A DNA stretch of 64,000 nucleotides from Rhizorhapis sp036570425 (GTDB lineage Bacteria > Pseudomonadota > Alphaproteobacteria > Sphingomonadales > Sphingomonadaceae), in the NCBI GenBank assembly GCA_036570425.1, contig DATCYF010000003.1, positions 290,679 to 354,678 of the forward strand, given 5' to 3'. Shown one piece after another: positions 16,972-24,898 of the stretch. Position 1 is the stretch's first letter. Each line of letters starts with the position of its first letter. Position numbers and translations under genes: made by a program. The notes below the pieces were generated by a model. It saw only the letters and a list, made by a program, of their open reading frames with translations, had not been told where the DNA came from and did not search any database.

Positions 16972-17880
16972 TCAGGACTTGGATTGCAGCCACGCCTGCA
17001 AGGCGTCATTCCAGTCTTTGCCTTCAGCGCGCGGGCGACGCGTGATGATCGTCCGGCTTTCGCAGGCATAGGCACTACGCGCGCGTTCTTCGGCGAGTTC
17101 GCCCCCTGCATCATGATCGACGAACAGGTGCAATTCGCGCACGCTCTCCGGGATCGATACGAGACCAAAACGTTCATTGCCGAGCGAGGCCCAGCAAGGG
17201 ATCTGGGTCAGGGCCTTGGCAGCAAGCGCGCTCTCGATACCCTCGGCAAGGCCGAGCCGTCCTTCGACCGGATCGAACAGGCGAACAGCACCCGATGCCA
17301 AACTCCCGAGCGCGCGCTTAGGGTTGTTGAAGGGAGCGACTGCAGGCCTCATCGGATTGAGGAACGTGCGGTGAACAGCCACCAGCCCGTGATCCATGGT
17401 CACTGCCGCGATCATGGCAGGCAGATATTGCGTGTTTCCTCGCGGGCCAAGCGGGGTGCGAGGGTGAAATCTGAGAGCGCGAGAGACAGCGCGAATGCCT
17501 CGGGCCTCAAGATAGGCTTTGGCGAGAGTATCGCCGATTGGCGCCGCTTCGCGCCAGATACGCTCGGCAAAGGCGTGGTGCGCGGGCTTGCGAGCACCGT
17601 CCCCCGCATTGATCTCGACCTGCCCTGAAAACATGCTCGCCGGCGAAACACCTCGCCCGGCGAGCGCCGTCAGGACCTGGTCCTGGCTGCAGCCCGCGAA
17701 ACAATGAAAGAGGATAGCGCGCCGTCCAAGGGTCACACCGAGCGAGGGCGTGCGGTCATCATGGGCAGGGCACCGCGCCATCCCTTTGGCGCCGGACCAA
17801 TGTCCTCCGAGCTCTTCGCAAAGCTGCTTTGCCACTGAAGCAAGGGACGAGTTGGTAGGACTGGATAAGACAGGGGACAT
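16972..17880 (-). CDS. CHC2 zinc finger / TOPRIM primase-like protein
   Basis: The 302-residue protein has an N-terminal zinc-finger CPAHDDRTPSLGV with a later FHCFAGC (about 37-65), typical of DNA-primase CHC2 domains, and a C-terminal TOPRIM domain (LAEGIESALAA near 205; LHLFVDHDAGG near 245). The catalytic primase middle region is short, as in the DUF7146 group of phage and mobile-element proteins. It likely takes part in replication or establishment of transferred DNA. The ATG at 17880 follows GAGGAG. It is 75 bases upstream of the helicase fusion and probably in one operon; a GAAGCCC/GGGCTTC hairpin lies between them. Confidence 0.85.
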   Translation of the reverse strand: MSPVLSSPTNSSLASVAKQLCEELGGHWSGAKGMARCPAHDDRTPSLGVTLGRRAILFHCFAGCSQDQVLTALAGRGVSPASMFSGQVEINAGDGARKPAHHAFAERIWREAAPIGDTLAKAYLEARGIRAVSRALRFHPRTPLGPRGNTQYLPAMIAAVTMDHGLVAVHRTFLNPMRPAVAPFNNPKRALGSLASGAVRLFDPVEGRLGLAEGIESALAAKALTQIPCWASLGNERFGLVSIPESVRELHLFVDHDAGGELAEERARSAYACESRTIITRRPRAEGKDWNDALQAWLQSKS

Positions 17881-18017
17881 AGGGGGCTCCTCGAGCTCAG
17901 AATACCGCCCCCTTGCGAGCGACCTTTCCTCCCAGTCGCGCGTGCAAAACGCTTTCCTACACCCGCGCGTTCACCATACGTTCCAATTCGATTCGAGGCA
18001 ATGCGACGAGACGGAAG

Positions 18018-18602
18018 ATGATCAAATATGGAATGATCGGGATGCTCATGATGACCGTTCCCGCAGTGCAGGTTTCAGCCCAGGCAGACGCGCCGTCCTT
18101 CGCGATATTCGAACATCGCCCCTCAGCGACAGCCGCTGAGCCTGCCGAACCCTCCTTTGCGGCACAGAGTGAGATGGATTGGGGGGCAAGCAAGGCAGCG
18201 CCCTCGTTCCGCGAGGCAATCTACGTGGCGAATGTCCGAGAGGCAGAGCTTCGATACGGTCTTCCTGTAGGCTTATTGCAGGCACTGATCTGGACCGAAT
18301 CGCGGTTCAATCCAATGGCGATCAGCCCCGCTGGCGCGGCAGGACTGGCGCAGTTGATGCCAGGTACGGCCCGTTACCTTGGCGTCACGAACCGGCATGA
18401 TCCTGTCGCGAGCATTGATGGCGGGGCTCGCTATCTGCGCGAGATGCTCGACAAGTTCGGGCAAATCCATCTCGCCCTTGCAGCCTACAACGCGGGGCCG
18501 GGAGCGGTTATGCGTGCTGGCGGCATTCCCCGAAACAACGAAACGCCGGGCTATGTCCGCAGCGTTCTAGGCCGATGGCAAGCAATTAGCTCGCGCATCT
18601 GA
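18018..18602 (+). CDS. Lytic transglycosylase (SLT family)
   Basis: The 194-residue protein has an N-terminal signal peptide (MIKYGMIGMLMMTVPAVQVSAQA) and an SLT domain from about residue 75: the catalytic glutamate in LIWTESRFNP, SPAGAAGLAQLMPGTARYLG, and the C-terminal LALAAYNAGPGAV. It would cut peptidoglycan in the periplasm to open a path for a type IV secretion or conjugation apparatus, similar to VirB1 proteins. The start is taken at 18018 because the signal peptide begins there; the ribosome-binding site is weak. Confidence 0.9.
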   Translation: MIKYGMIGMLMMTVPAVQVSAQADAPSFAIFEHRPSATAAEPAEPSFAAQSEMDWGASKAAPSFREAIYVANVREAELRYGLPVGLLQALIWTESRFNPMAISPAGAAGLAQLMPGTARYLGVTNRHDPVASIDGGARYLREMLDKFGQIHLALAAYNAGPGAVMRAGGIPRNNETPGYVRSVLGRWQAISSRI

Positions 18603-18661
18603 AACGTGTTCGTATAGCTTTGTCGAAGAACGGATTGGTTGAGTGGGGAAGGCCAAGTTTG

Positions 18662-19249
18662 ATGGCTCCAAAAGAAAATCGAGGCTCGGAGGATGACAAT
18701 GTCATTCGCTTCGATTTCCGGGACGAGCTGAAGAAGCAGCGCGGGAAGCAGCGGCGTAAGGAGTGGATCTTGGGACTAGGCGCGTTTTCGATCGTATTCG
18801 CTGGCGGAATGCTGGCACTGAACTGGCCGACGTTGGGCTCGACCTCGTTGACCTCGTCGGAGCTCACACCGAAGTTCTCGCTGGTGGCGGAGACCTCTTC
18901 ACCGCGTTTTGAACTCTGCGGAATGACACGCCGCACCTGCGTCGTGGATGGCGACACCTTCTGGCTCGAGGGTGAGAAGATCAGGATCGCTGACATCGAC
19001 ACGCCCGAGATCAGCGAACCAAAGTGTGATGCCGAGTATCAGCTCGGTATGAAAGCCACCCATCGGCTTCGTGACCTATTGAACGAAGGCGCTTTCGAGG
19101 TTCGACCAATCGGAAATCGCGATGAGGATCGGTTTGGACGCAAACTTCGGGTCGTCGTTCGGGGTGGCCGATCGCTTGGGGATCAACTCGTCAGCGAAGG
19201 TCTCGCCCGCACTTGGACCGGGCGTCGGGAACCGTGGTGCAGACAGTGA
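18662..19249 (+). CDS. Membrane-anchored thermonuclease-family protein
   Basis: The 195-residue protein has a cytoplasmic basic N-terminus, one membrane helix (about residues 34-52, WILGLGAFSIVFAGGMLAL) and a staphylococcal nuclease-like domain: CVVDGDTFWLEGEKIRIADIDTPE near 97-120, ending with GDQLVSEGLARTW and C. Nucleases of this type on mobile elements are exported and cut nucleic acid, but the target is unknown. An ATG at 18662 follows a GAAGG; a TTG 14 codons earlier is possible. It lies 59 bases after the transglycosylase and may share its transcript. Confidence 0.82.
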   Translation: MAPKENRGSEDDNVIRFDFRDELKKQRGKQRRKEWILGLGAFSIVFAGGMLALNWPTLGSTSLTSSELTPKFSLVAETSSPRFELCGMTRRTCVVDGDTFWLEGEKIRIADIDTPEISEPKCDAEYQLGMKATHRLRDLLNEGAFEVRPIGNRDEDRFGRKLRVVVRGGRSLGDQLVSEGLARTWTGRREPWCRQ

Positions 19250-19831
19250 CCGTATCACAGACCGATCAACATTTGTTGTGGGATTGATCGGCAGTATCCG
19301 ACCAGATATCGCCGTTCGCTGGTTCCCGCGCGAACGTCTCAATTTGACAAGAGCGGTCACCCGCGACTGGTTGAACTGTCGGTCGGCGGCGCCGACAAAG
19401 CGGCTGTAACCCGCCCCATTGACCATCTTTAGAAGCAGCCTTCCATTCATCAACTTCAAGTGCGGCGCATCGGTTCGAATAAGAGGGAAGGCACAACGGG
19501 TGGCGAGCCCTTCCGCCGGTCCTGTCGGTCCTGATCCCGGGGAATAGCCGCCAGGCGAGCGTGCAAAAGGATGCCTCGAGGACGATCAACTGGGAATACC
19601 GTCTAGTTCGAATTGGACGCGTGCCGCCAAGCACGAGCCAACGTTGAAATCGTATCGATAGCCATCGGGCTAAGGCTACAATGGAAATCACCGACACCTT
19701 TCCAGGTTTGGCTGGGACCGCCATTGAAATTTGCCAAAGAGTTCCCACATGAAAGCCATCGAGGGCAGATAAACCGTAGGCCCCCCCGGCTGAGAGACCA
19801 TCGCGCTCCCGCTTACGCAGTGGAGCTGACG
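19250..19831. other. Stretch without recognised gene
   Basis: This 582-base stretch has open frames on both strands (for example 19266-19748 on the minus strand), but their products have no recognisable motif, no good ribosome-binding site and atypical composition. It separates the transglycosylase-nuclease pair from the run of small genes and may be decayed sequence. Confidence 0.4.
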
Positions 19832-20044
19832 ATGGATCTCAATCACTTCTATTCCCAACATCAGGTTGCTCTTATCCGGGCAAGCGCCGCCACGGACCGC
19901 CGAGCCCGCTCCAGGCATCTGGCCGATGCCGCGCTGATTGGCGAGCAAATCCGATACCATCAGGTTTCCAAGGGGGCAGCCGCCGCGAGGAGTTGGCGTG
20001 CCGCCTCGGCTGCGGTCGTGGCTACTCCGGAACTCTCAGCATGA
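19832..20044 (+). CDS. Small hypothetical protein
   Basis: The 70-residue protein starts MDLNHFYSQHQVALIRASAA and is helical, with many Ala and Arg. GGAG lies 7 bases before the ATG. Its TGA overlaps the ATG of the next gene (ATGA). I do not recognise the family; small genes of this kind head operons with DUF2384-type proteins in sphingomonad plasmids, but I cannot support a function. Confidence 0.65.
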   Translation: MDLNHFYSQHQVALIRASAATDRRARSRHLADAALIGEQIRYHQVSKGAAAARSWRAASAAVVATPELSA

Positions 20045-20322
20045 ACGAGGTCGCAGCAGCGTCCGCTGCACCCAAACGCCGGACATATTTCCGCCGATCA
20101 ACCGAGGCGCGCCTGCTGCCGGATCAGGTTGGCCGACAAGGCCAGATCACGCACCTCGCCTTCCGGCTGCTGGGGCGAGAGAAGGCAATAGCCTTCCTCA
20201 ATGCGCACCATGCTTCCCTAGGGGCGAGGCCCCTGGATTTGGCGACTGCTAACGCTGCGGGATACGTAACAGTGGAGAGCGCCATTCGCCAGATGGCGCC
20301 ACCCTGCAGGCCCGAACAGTGA
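20041..20322 (+). CDS. MbcA/ParS-like (DUF2384) domain protein
   Basis: The 93-residue protein has a C-terminal domain typical of MbcA/ParS/Xre antitoxins: AFRLLGREKAIAFLN, then LGARPLDLATANAAGY and VTVESAIRQMA. Unlike the antitoxin at 12194, no RES gene follows, and the N-terminal DNA-binding part is replaced by a short basic segment. It is coupled by ATGA to the upstream small gene and by GTGA to the next. It could be an orphan antitoxin or a regulator; the assignment is from fold pattern only. Confidence 0.6.
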   Translation: MNEVAAASAAPKRRTYFRRSTEARLLPDQVGRQGQITHLAFRLLGREKAIAFLNAHHASLGARPLDLATANAAGYVTVESAIRQMAPPCRPEQ

Positions 20323-20543
20323 GCCGCGCCGTCAACTTGGCCCTGCCGGAAGCCGACGTCCAAGCAAGGTGCGCGGAAAGCGGCGTTTCCATCAGCTCGA
20401 TCGAACCGCTCAAGTCAGGCGGAACCCATCTGGTCTGCGTAACAAGGGATGGTGCCGACGAGATGCGGCTGCGCCTGCAGGATCATGTGATCGCGGGCGT
20501 TGTGCAGCGGTTCCCATTCTACGGCGCAAGGGTGCCTTGGTGA
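20319..20543 (+). CDS. Small hypothetical protein
   Basis: The 74-residue product begins with a GTG overlapping the previous stop codon. It contains SGVSISSIEPLKSGGTHLVCVTRDGADEMR in two short pieces and resembles no family I know. The overlap pattern and codon use support it as real and cotranscribed. Confidence 0.6.
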   Translation: MSRAVNLALPEADVQARCAESGVSISSIEPLKSGGTHLVCVTRDGADEMRLRLQDHVIAGVVQRFPFYGARVPW

Positions 20544-20582
20544 TCGTGCCGGGGCCTTACCAATCGACGAAGGAGTGCCTCA

Positions 20583-20954
20583 ATGAACCTGGACTTCTCT
20601 CTGGCGCATGGCCTCAACGCTGCGGTCGCTTCTACCGACGAGACTGAGACGAGGCTCTCCGCCGCCGCCAGCGCTGCGAACCTGAGGTCAAACGACGCGC
20701 TTTCGCGGTTCGACATTTACCGTGCCAGCCATGTGAGGCTCACGTCGACCCTGTTCGGCGGAGGAGATTGGCGTTGGCGGCTCACCGGCGCGTCAGGTGC
20801 CGTCGTTGCCGACTGCGGCGGATACCGCAACGAAGCCCAGTGCCTCGCCGCCGTCAGCGCGCTGCGCCTTGAGGCCGGCTTCGCAGCGATCTTCACCGAA
20901 ACGGATCCCGAGCCCAAACGCGGAAAGGACTCCCATGCCGCTAGATCCCTCTGA
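20583..20954 (+). CDS. DUF1508 (YegP-like) domain protein
   Basis: The 123-residue protein has a C-terminal DUF1508-type repeat: WRWRLTGASGAVVADCGGY, then RNEAQCLAAVSALR. YegP proteins have two such repeats; this one has a single repeat with a helical N-terminus. Function is unknown. AAGGAG lies 9 bases before the ATG. It overlaps the next gene by 20 bases. Confidence 0.75.
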   Translation: MNLDFSLAHGLNAAVASTDETETRLSAAASAANLRSNDALSRFDIYRASHVRLTSTLFGGGDWRWRLTGASGAVVADCGGYRNEAQCLAAVSALRLEAGFAAIFTETDPEPKRGKDSHAARSL

Positions 20955-21087
20955 AGAAGTCGAGCTGCTCGAGCGCTTCGGCATCACCAAAGCGCCGGCA
21001 TACCAGTATCATTATCGTGACTGGCGGTACTCCAACCTCGACGACGCCGTTGCGCAGGCCAGGCGTGACGCGGCGCGCAGCACATAA
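20935..21087 (+). CDS. Small hypothetical protein
   Basis: The 50-residue protein (MPLDPSEEVELLERFGI... ending RRDAARST) follows AAGGA and overlaps the DUF1508 gene. A YHYRDWRYSNLDDAVAQA segment is typical of short conserved sphingomonad proteins of unknown function. No domain is known to me. Confidence 0.65.
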   Translation: MPLDPSEEVELLERFGITKAPAYQYHYRDWRYSNLDDAVAQARRDAARST

Positions 21088-21102
21088 TCGAAGGAACTCC
21101 CA

Positions 21103-21231
21103 ATGGCGAAAAGCCAGCGCCGAAGCAGCAAAGAGCCACGCAAGCCGAAGAAGGCCCCTTTGCCAAAACAGAACGCCTCCAATCCTTCCAAAAAGGGCCT
21201 GGTTGAAAAGCCGGCGGAACGGCAGCCCTGA
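21103..21231 (+). CDS. Very small basic protein
   Basis: A 42-residue, strongly basic protein (MAKSQRRSSKEPRKPKKA at the start, ending AERQP) preceded by GAAGGA. Similar short Lys/Arg/Pro-rich proteins beginning MAKSQ are common in alpha-proteobacteria, with unknown function; nucleic acid binding is plausible from charge only. Confidence 0.6.
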   Translation: MAKSQRRSSKEPRKPKKAPLPKQNASNPSKKGLVEKPAERQP

Positions 21232-21246
21232 TCGAGGAGCCCGCAC

Positions 21247-21471
21247 ATGGCGATCGTACGATGCCGGATGCATGCGCCGCATGGCGGCGATGCAGATTTT
21301 ATCGCGGCGGTCGAACCGCTGGGCTTTCCGGGGTCCGCACTGGTGTGCGGTTCGCGAGCCTGCGATGAGCCGGCATTCATCTGGCTCGAGGGCGCAGAGA
21401 AAATGGATTACGATGGCGGTATTCGCGTCTTCAGGGCCGGCGCGGGCGAAATGAAGGTTCGCGCGGTTTGA
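21247..21471 (+). CDS. Small conserved hypothetical protein
   Basis: The 74-residue protein MAIVRCRMHAPHGGDADFIAA... carries a C-x-C-like pair in VCGSRACDEPAFIWLE and ends GEMKVRAV. GAGGAG lies just before the ATG. I recall similar proteins in sphingomonads but no function. Confidence 0.65.
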   Translation: MAIVRCRMHAPHGGDADFIAAVEPLGFPGSALVCGSRACDEPAFIWLEGAEKMDYDGGIRVFRAGAGEMKVRAV

Positions 21472-21688
21472 GCACAGTACAGCGACCAATGCCAAAAAAC
21501 GAAACCGGCAGAATAGATCTGCCTCTTACAATCTGCAGTATGGTTCCTATATATAGAAAGCTGACGTCGCCTGCGACGGAACCTCGGGTGGCTTGGCCTC
21601 CCTTTGTCTCCCTTACTAGCCTCACCGAAGCCGGGATGTGCCGCGATTGGCACATGCCCGTTTACTCTATGGGACAAAGGATACACCC

Positions 21689-21895
21689 ATGACCACCGGA
21701 ACTGTAAAATTCTTCAACTCCGACAAGGGCTACGGCTTCATCGCGCCCGAAACGGGCGGGCCTGACGCCTTCGTGCATATCTCTGCGGTCGAGCGCGCCG
21801 GGATGGGCACGCTCGATAAGGACCAGCGCGTCACCTACGAGCTCGAAACCGACCGCCGAGGTAAGACCTCGGCGGTCAACCTGCAGTCGGCCTGA
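21689..21895 (+). CDS. Cold-shock domain protein
   Basis: The 68-residue protein is a single CSD: GTVKFFNSDKGYGFIAPE (RNP1) and DAFVHISAVERAG (RNP2), ending VNLQSA. It binds single-stranded nucleic acid and acts as an RNA chaperone. The ATG at 21689 follows AAAGGATA; a 17-codon upstream extension is rejected. A 217-base leader precedes it, long enough for the structured 5' UTR often seen for csp genes. A terminator follows directly. Confidence 0.93.
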   Translation: MTTGTVKFFNSDKGYGFIAPETGGPDAFVHISAVERAGMGTLDKDQRVTYELETDRRGKTSAVNLQSA

Positions 21896-21906
21896 GCCGA
21901 TAGCGA

Positions 21907-21938
21907 CGGGGCATCCAACGGATGCCCCGTTTCGTTTC
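21907..21938 (+). terminator. Rho-independent terminator after csp
   Basis: CGGGGCATCC (21907-21916) pairs with GGATGCCCCG (21920-21929) around a 3-nt loop, followed by TTTCGTTT. It ends the cold-shock transcript. Confidence 0.9.
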
Positions 21939-21962
21939 AGCGCTCGGCGCGAGGTATTGGCC

Positions 21963-22078
21963 ATGACGGCATAGAGAACCGGACTTGCACAACCGGATGG
22001 CAGCCGCATCGACGGAACGAGCGAAGGCACTCGCGCAGCTGAAGGAGAAGCCAGCTGCTGATCCCACCATAAGTGCGG
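21963..22078 (+). pseudogene. DUF6481 gene remnant
   Basis: An ATG at 21963 opens MTA and stops at once, but a shifted frame continues REPDLHNRMAAASTERAKALAQLKEKPAADPTISAE, which, taken in pieces, matches the start of DUF6481 proteins (a REPxxxxRMAAAS pattern). A two-base loss near 21973 would explain the shift. The family's long Ala/Lys/Glu helix is missing, so the gene is broken and truncated. DUF6481 genes often sit beside csp genes in sphingomonads. Confidence 0.5.
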
Positions 22079-22203
22079 AGCCGCTGCGGCACTCGCGAGT
22101 TCCGAGGGTCCGCTGCTGCCGGAAGCTGCTGTTCGGCGCGGCCGTCCGGAATGGCCGGAAAGTCCCAGTTCCCGCTAGGCCCTACAGGTGTTCAAAATCC
22201 TCG

Positions 22204-23430
22204 TCAGGCTCTTCCTGCAAACGCGCCCTTGATGACCTTGCCTCCCTCCCGGATGGTATCGAGGTAGTCGCTCCACCATTGCGCCATACGCACCCGCTCA
22301 TCCCAGTGCTTGCCGCGGTGATAGACGCCGCGAACCGCATTGCTGTCACCGTGCGCCAGTCCCCGTTCAATTGCGTCCGGGTTCCAGAGGCCGCTTTCAT
22401 TCAGCATGGTGGAGGCGGTTGCCCGCAGCCCATGCGCGGTGACCTCATCCTTGGTGAAGCCCATCCGGCGAAAGGCGGCATTCAATGTGTTTTCGCTCAT
22501 CGGTCGAATAAAGGCACGGGCCGAGGGGAACACATACCCCTCGGTGCCGACCATCTCGGCAAGCTCTTTCAGGTAGCCGATCACCTGTTTTGATAGCGGC
22601 ACGGCATGAGGGCGCCGCGACTTCATCTTGCCTTCAGGGATGCGCCAGACACCTTCTTCCAGGTCGATTTCCTTCCACTCGGCGTGCCGTAGCTCGCCAG
22701 GCCGGACAAAGACGTGGGGAGCGATCAGAAGGGCATATCGGGTGATGAAGTTGCCAGTGTAGTCCTGGATCGCTCGCAGAAGCCCGCCAAGCTCCTTGGG
22801 CTCGAGAATCGCTGCATAGTGCTTTGCCTTTGGCGTGATCAGCGCTCCGCGGAGCATGGACGTCGGGTCGCCTTTGCAGCGCGTGGTGGCAACGCCATAC
22901 CGGAATACGCGGCTCGCAAATGATCGGGTCTTCTTCGCTGTCTCGTGCTTGCCCTTCGCCTCAAGGCGCTTGAGGGGGGCGAGCACTTCGAACGGCTCAA
23001 TGTCATCGATTGGTCGGCTGCCAATGGCATCCACCAGCTGCTCGAGGAAGAAGTTGGCCTTCACGATGGTGGCATCCGCCCTACCGCTCTTCACCATCAT
23101 CTGATCGATGTACTCACGCGCCACAGCTTCAAAGGTCTGGGCTGAGAGGAATTCGGCGCGAATCTTCTGCTTGCGCTTCTCCATGGCCGGGTCGCCGCCG
23201 GACGCGATCTTGTGCCGCGCCTCATAGGCTGTCTGCCTTGCCTGCTTGAGGCTGATCTCGGGGTAAGCACCGATCGACAGCTTCTTTTCGACCGGGCCGA
23301 TCCGGTAGCGGAATCGCCAGAGTTTGCCGCCGGCTGGGGAGACCTCGATGTACAATCCGCGGTCGTCAGCAACCTTGTAAGGCTTGTCCTTTGGCTTGAG
23401 TGCTCGAAGCCGAGTCTCGGTCAGCGGCAT
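22204..23430 (-). CDS. Tyrosine integrase, P4/DUF4102 type
   Basis: The 408-residue protein has an N-terminal DUF4102 domain (MPLTETRLRALKPKDKPYKV, DDRGLYIEVSPAGGKLWRFRYR, LSIGAYPEISLKQAR), a central SAM-like core-binding domain, and a catalytic domain with the first Arg in HVFVRPGELRHAEW, HGLRATAST for the His-x-x-Arg box, a second His in LAHGDSNAV, and the tyrosine in VRGVYHRG. It integrates the element at a tRNA 3' end. The ATG at 23430 is chosen at the conserved N-terminus; the upstream open frame extends through the tRNA and is not real. It is 166 bases from the tRNA-Leu gene. Confidence 0.93.
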   Translation of the reverse strand: MPLTETRLRALKPKDKPYKVADDRGLYIEVSPAGGKLWRFRYRIGPVEKKLSIGAYPEISLKQARQTAYEARHKIASGGDPAMEKRKQKIRAEFLSAQTFEAVAREYIDQMMVKSGRADATIVKANFFLEQLVDAIGSRPIDDIEPFEVLAPLKRLEAKGKHETAKKTRSFASRVFRYGVATTRCKGDPTSMLRGALITPKAKHYAAILEPKELGGLLRAIQDYTGNFITRYALLIAPHVFVRPGELRHAEWKEIDLEEGVWRIPEGKMKSRRPHAVPLSKQVIGYLKELAEMVGTEGYVFPSARAFIRPMSENTLNAAFRRMGFTKDEVTAHGLRATASTMLNESGLWNPDAIERGLAHGDSNAVRGVYHRGKHWDERVRMAQWWSDYLDTIREGGKVIKGAFAGRA

Positions 23431-23431
23431 G

Positions 23432-23482
23432 TGCGGGCCTTTTCCCGATGTGGTTTTCGCAAAGGCCCGCAAAAGGCCCGCA
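23432..23482. repeat. Arm-site-like repeats upstream of the integrase
   Basis: AAAGGCCCGCA occurs twice in tandem at 23461-23482, and its inverted copy TGCGGGCCTTT lies at 23432-23442, directly ahead of the integrase start. The placement between int and the tRNA suggests arm-type integrase sites or an operator for integrase or excisionase. Confidence 0.5.
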
Positions 23483-23596
23483 AAAATGTGCGGAACCCCC
23501 GAGAAAAGGCGGGACGATCCGGCACGATCCAAGGGCCAATTCCCTTGGATTTCTGCGGACTTAATACACTTTTTGAGATGTTCCGAGAAGAACAAA

Positions 23597-23617
23597 TGGT
23601 GCCCAGAAGAGGACTCG
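23597..23617 (-). other. Probable attachment site at tRNA-Leu 3' end
   Basis: P4-type integrases recombine in the 3' half of tRNA genes and leave a copy of that half at the far end of the element. The integrase lies immediately 3' of this tRNA and the mobile genes extend leftwards, so this is one att junction. The other copy would lie left of the window and was not seen within it. Confidence 0.55.
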
Positions 23618-23683
23618 AACCTCCACGGCCTTGCGACCGCCAGCACCTGAAGCTGGTGCGTCTACCAATTCCGCCATCTGGGC
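23597..23683 (-). tRNA. tRNA-Leu (CAG)
   Basis: An 87-nt cloverleaf including encoded CCA: acceptor GCCCAGA pairs with TCTGGGC, the anticodon stem CCAGC/GCTGG holds loop TTCAGGT (anticodon CAG), a long variable arm is present, and the T arm has GGTTCGAGTCC. The 3' end faces the integrase. Confidence 0.95.
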
Positions 23684-23844
23684 ACGGGGTAGGCGGCGCG
23701 ATTAGCGGGCGGGGGGACCTTTTGTCAATCGCTGTTCGTCGGAAATTTTGATAAAATGCGTGGCAAGGCTGTTGTCAAGTTCATTGGTCCTGATGCAAGG
23801 GAACCTTTCGGCCCAACGGACAAGTGCAGGAGCGCGTGGCGAAC

Positions 23845-24777
23845 ATGCAGGACAAGCTGGTGACAATCTTCGGCGGCGGCGGTTTTCTTGGTCGCTATGT
23901 GGCGCAGGAGCTGCTGGCGCGGGGCGCGCGGATACGGGTGGCGGAACGCGATCCCGGCGACGCCATGCACATCCGGCCGCTGGGCGATCTTGGCCAGACC
24001 CAATTGATCGCCGCCGATATCACCCGCCCCGCATCAGTCGCGCGCGCGGTTCAGGGCGCGGACATCGTCATCAACCTGGTGGGCATATTGAAAGGCGACT
24101 TCCACAAAATTCATGTTGAGGGGGCCGCCAACGTCGCAAAGGAGGCCGTTGCCGCGGGTGCCAACGGCCTCATTCATGTTTCGGCTATCGGCGCCGATCC
24201 GCAGAGTCCCTCCGCCTATGGCCGCAGCAAGGGCGAAGGCGAAGCCGCCGTGCTTGCTGCCTGCCCCACCGCAACCATCATCCGTCCTTCCGTCATCTTT
24301 GGCCAGGAAGACCAGTTTACCAATCGACTGGCGCAGATGATGAGCCTGCCCGTGGTTCTGGTCATGGGCGCCAATACGAAATTTCAGCCGATCTATGCAG
24401 CCGATGTGGGCAAGGCGATCGCCATCGCCGCCAGCGATCCCGCACATCACGGCGGCAACATATATGAACTGGGCGGACCAGAGGTCATGACCATGGCCGA
24501 AATCAACAACTGGATCGCCAAGGCGACCAATCGCGATCCCAGTTTTCTGACTATTCCCGATAGCACCGCAGGGCTTCTTGTCAGCCTCACCGGCTGGATG
24601 CCTTGCGCCCCAGTCACTCCGGACCAGTGGAAGATGCTGCAAAGCGACAATGTCGTATCAATCGGCGCGAAGGGGCTTCCCGCCCTGGGCGTAGATCCGA
24701 CGCCGCTTGCCGCCGTCGCTCCGGCCTGGTTGGTCCAGCATCGCCGCCAGGGCCGTTTCTCAAAGGCATCGGCCTGA
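23845..24777 (+). CDS. NAD(P)-binding protein of the NDUFA9/complex I-associated type
   Basis: The 310-residue protein is an extended/atypical short-chain dehydrogenase: GGGGFLGRYVAQELL for the dinucleotide site, VINLVGILKG, HVSAIGAD, and AYGRSKGEGE with the Tyr-x-x-x-Lys variant, then IIRPSVIFG. It resembles the NDUFA9-like proteins of alpha-proteobacteria, which are structural rather than catalytic in complex I. GTG codons at 23824 and 23836 are possible starts; the ATG at 23845 is favoured by the family N-terminus. It stands alone at the edge of the element in core chromosome. Confidence 0.85.
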   Translation: MQDKLVTIFGGGGFLGRYVAQELLARGARIRVAERDPGDAMHIRPLGDLGQTQLIAADITRPASVARAVQGADIVINLVGILKGDFHKIHVEGAANVAKEAVAAGANGLIHVSAIGADPQSPSAYGRSKGEGEAAVLAACPTATIIRPSVIFGQEDQFTNRLAQMMSLPVVLVMGANTKFQPIYAADVGKAIAIAASDPAHHGGNIYELGGPEVMTMAEINNWIAKATNRDPSFLTIPDSTAGLLVSLTGWMPCAPVTPDQWKMLQSDNVVSIGAKGLPALGVDPTPLAAVAPAWLVQHRRQGRFSKASA

Positions 24778-24898
24778 CGCCGTTATCACCTCGTTCGTTT
24801 CCAGCGGAACCGCCTCGGACCGGCCGGCGCGGTAAGACATATTGAGTCGGGCACCGTCCCTCGATTGCGCTGGGGCGGAGGAATAGAAGGACATCTGA

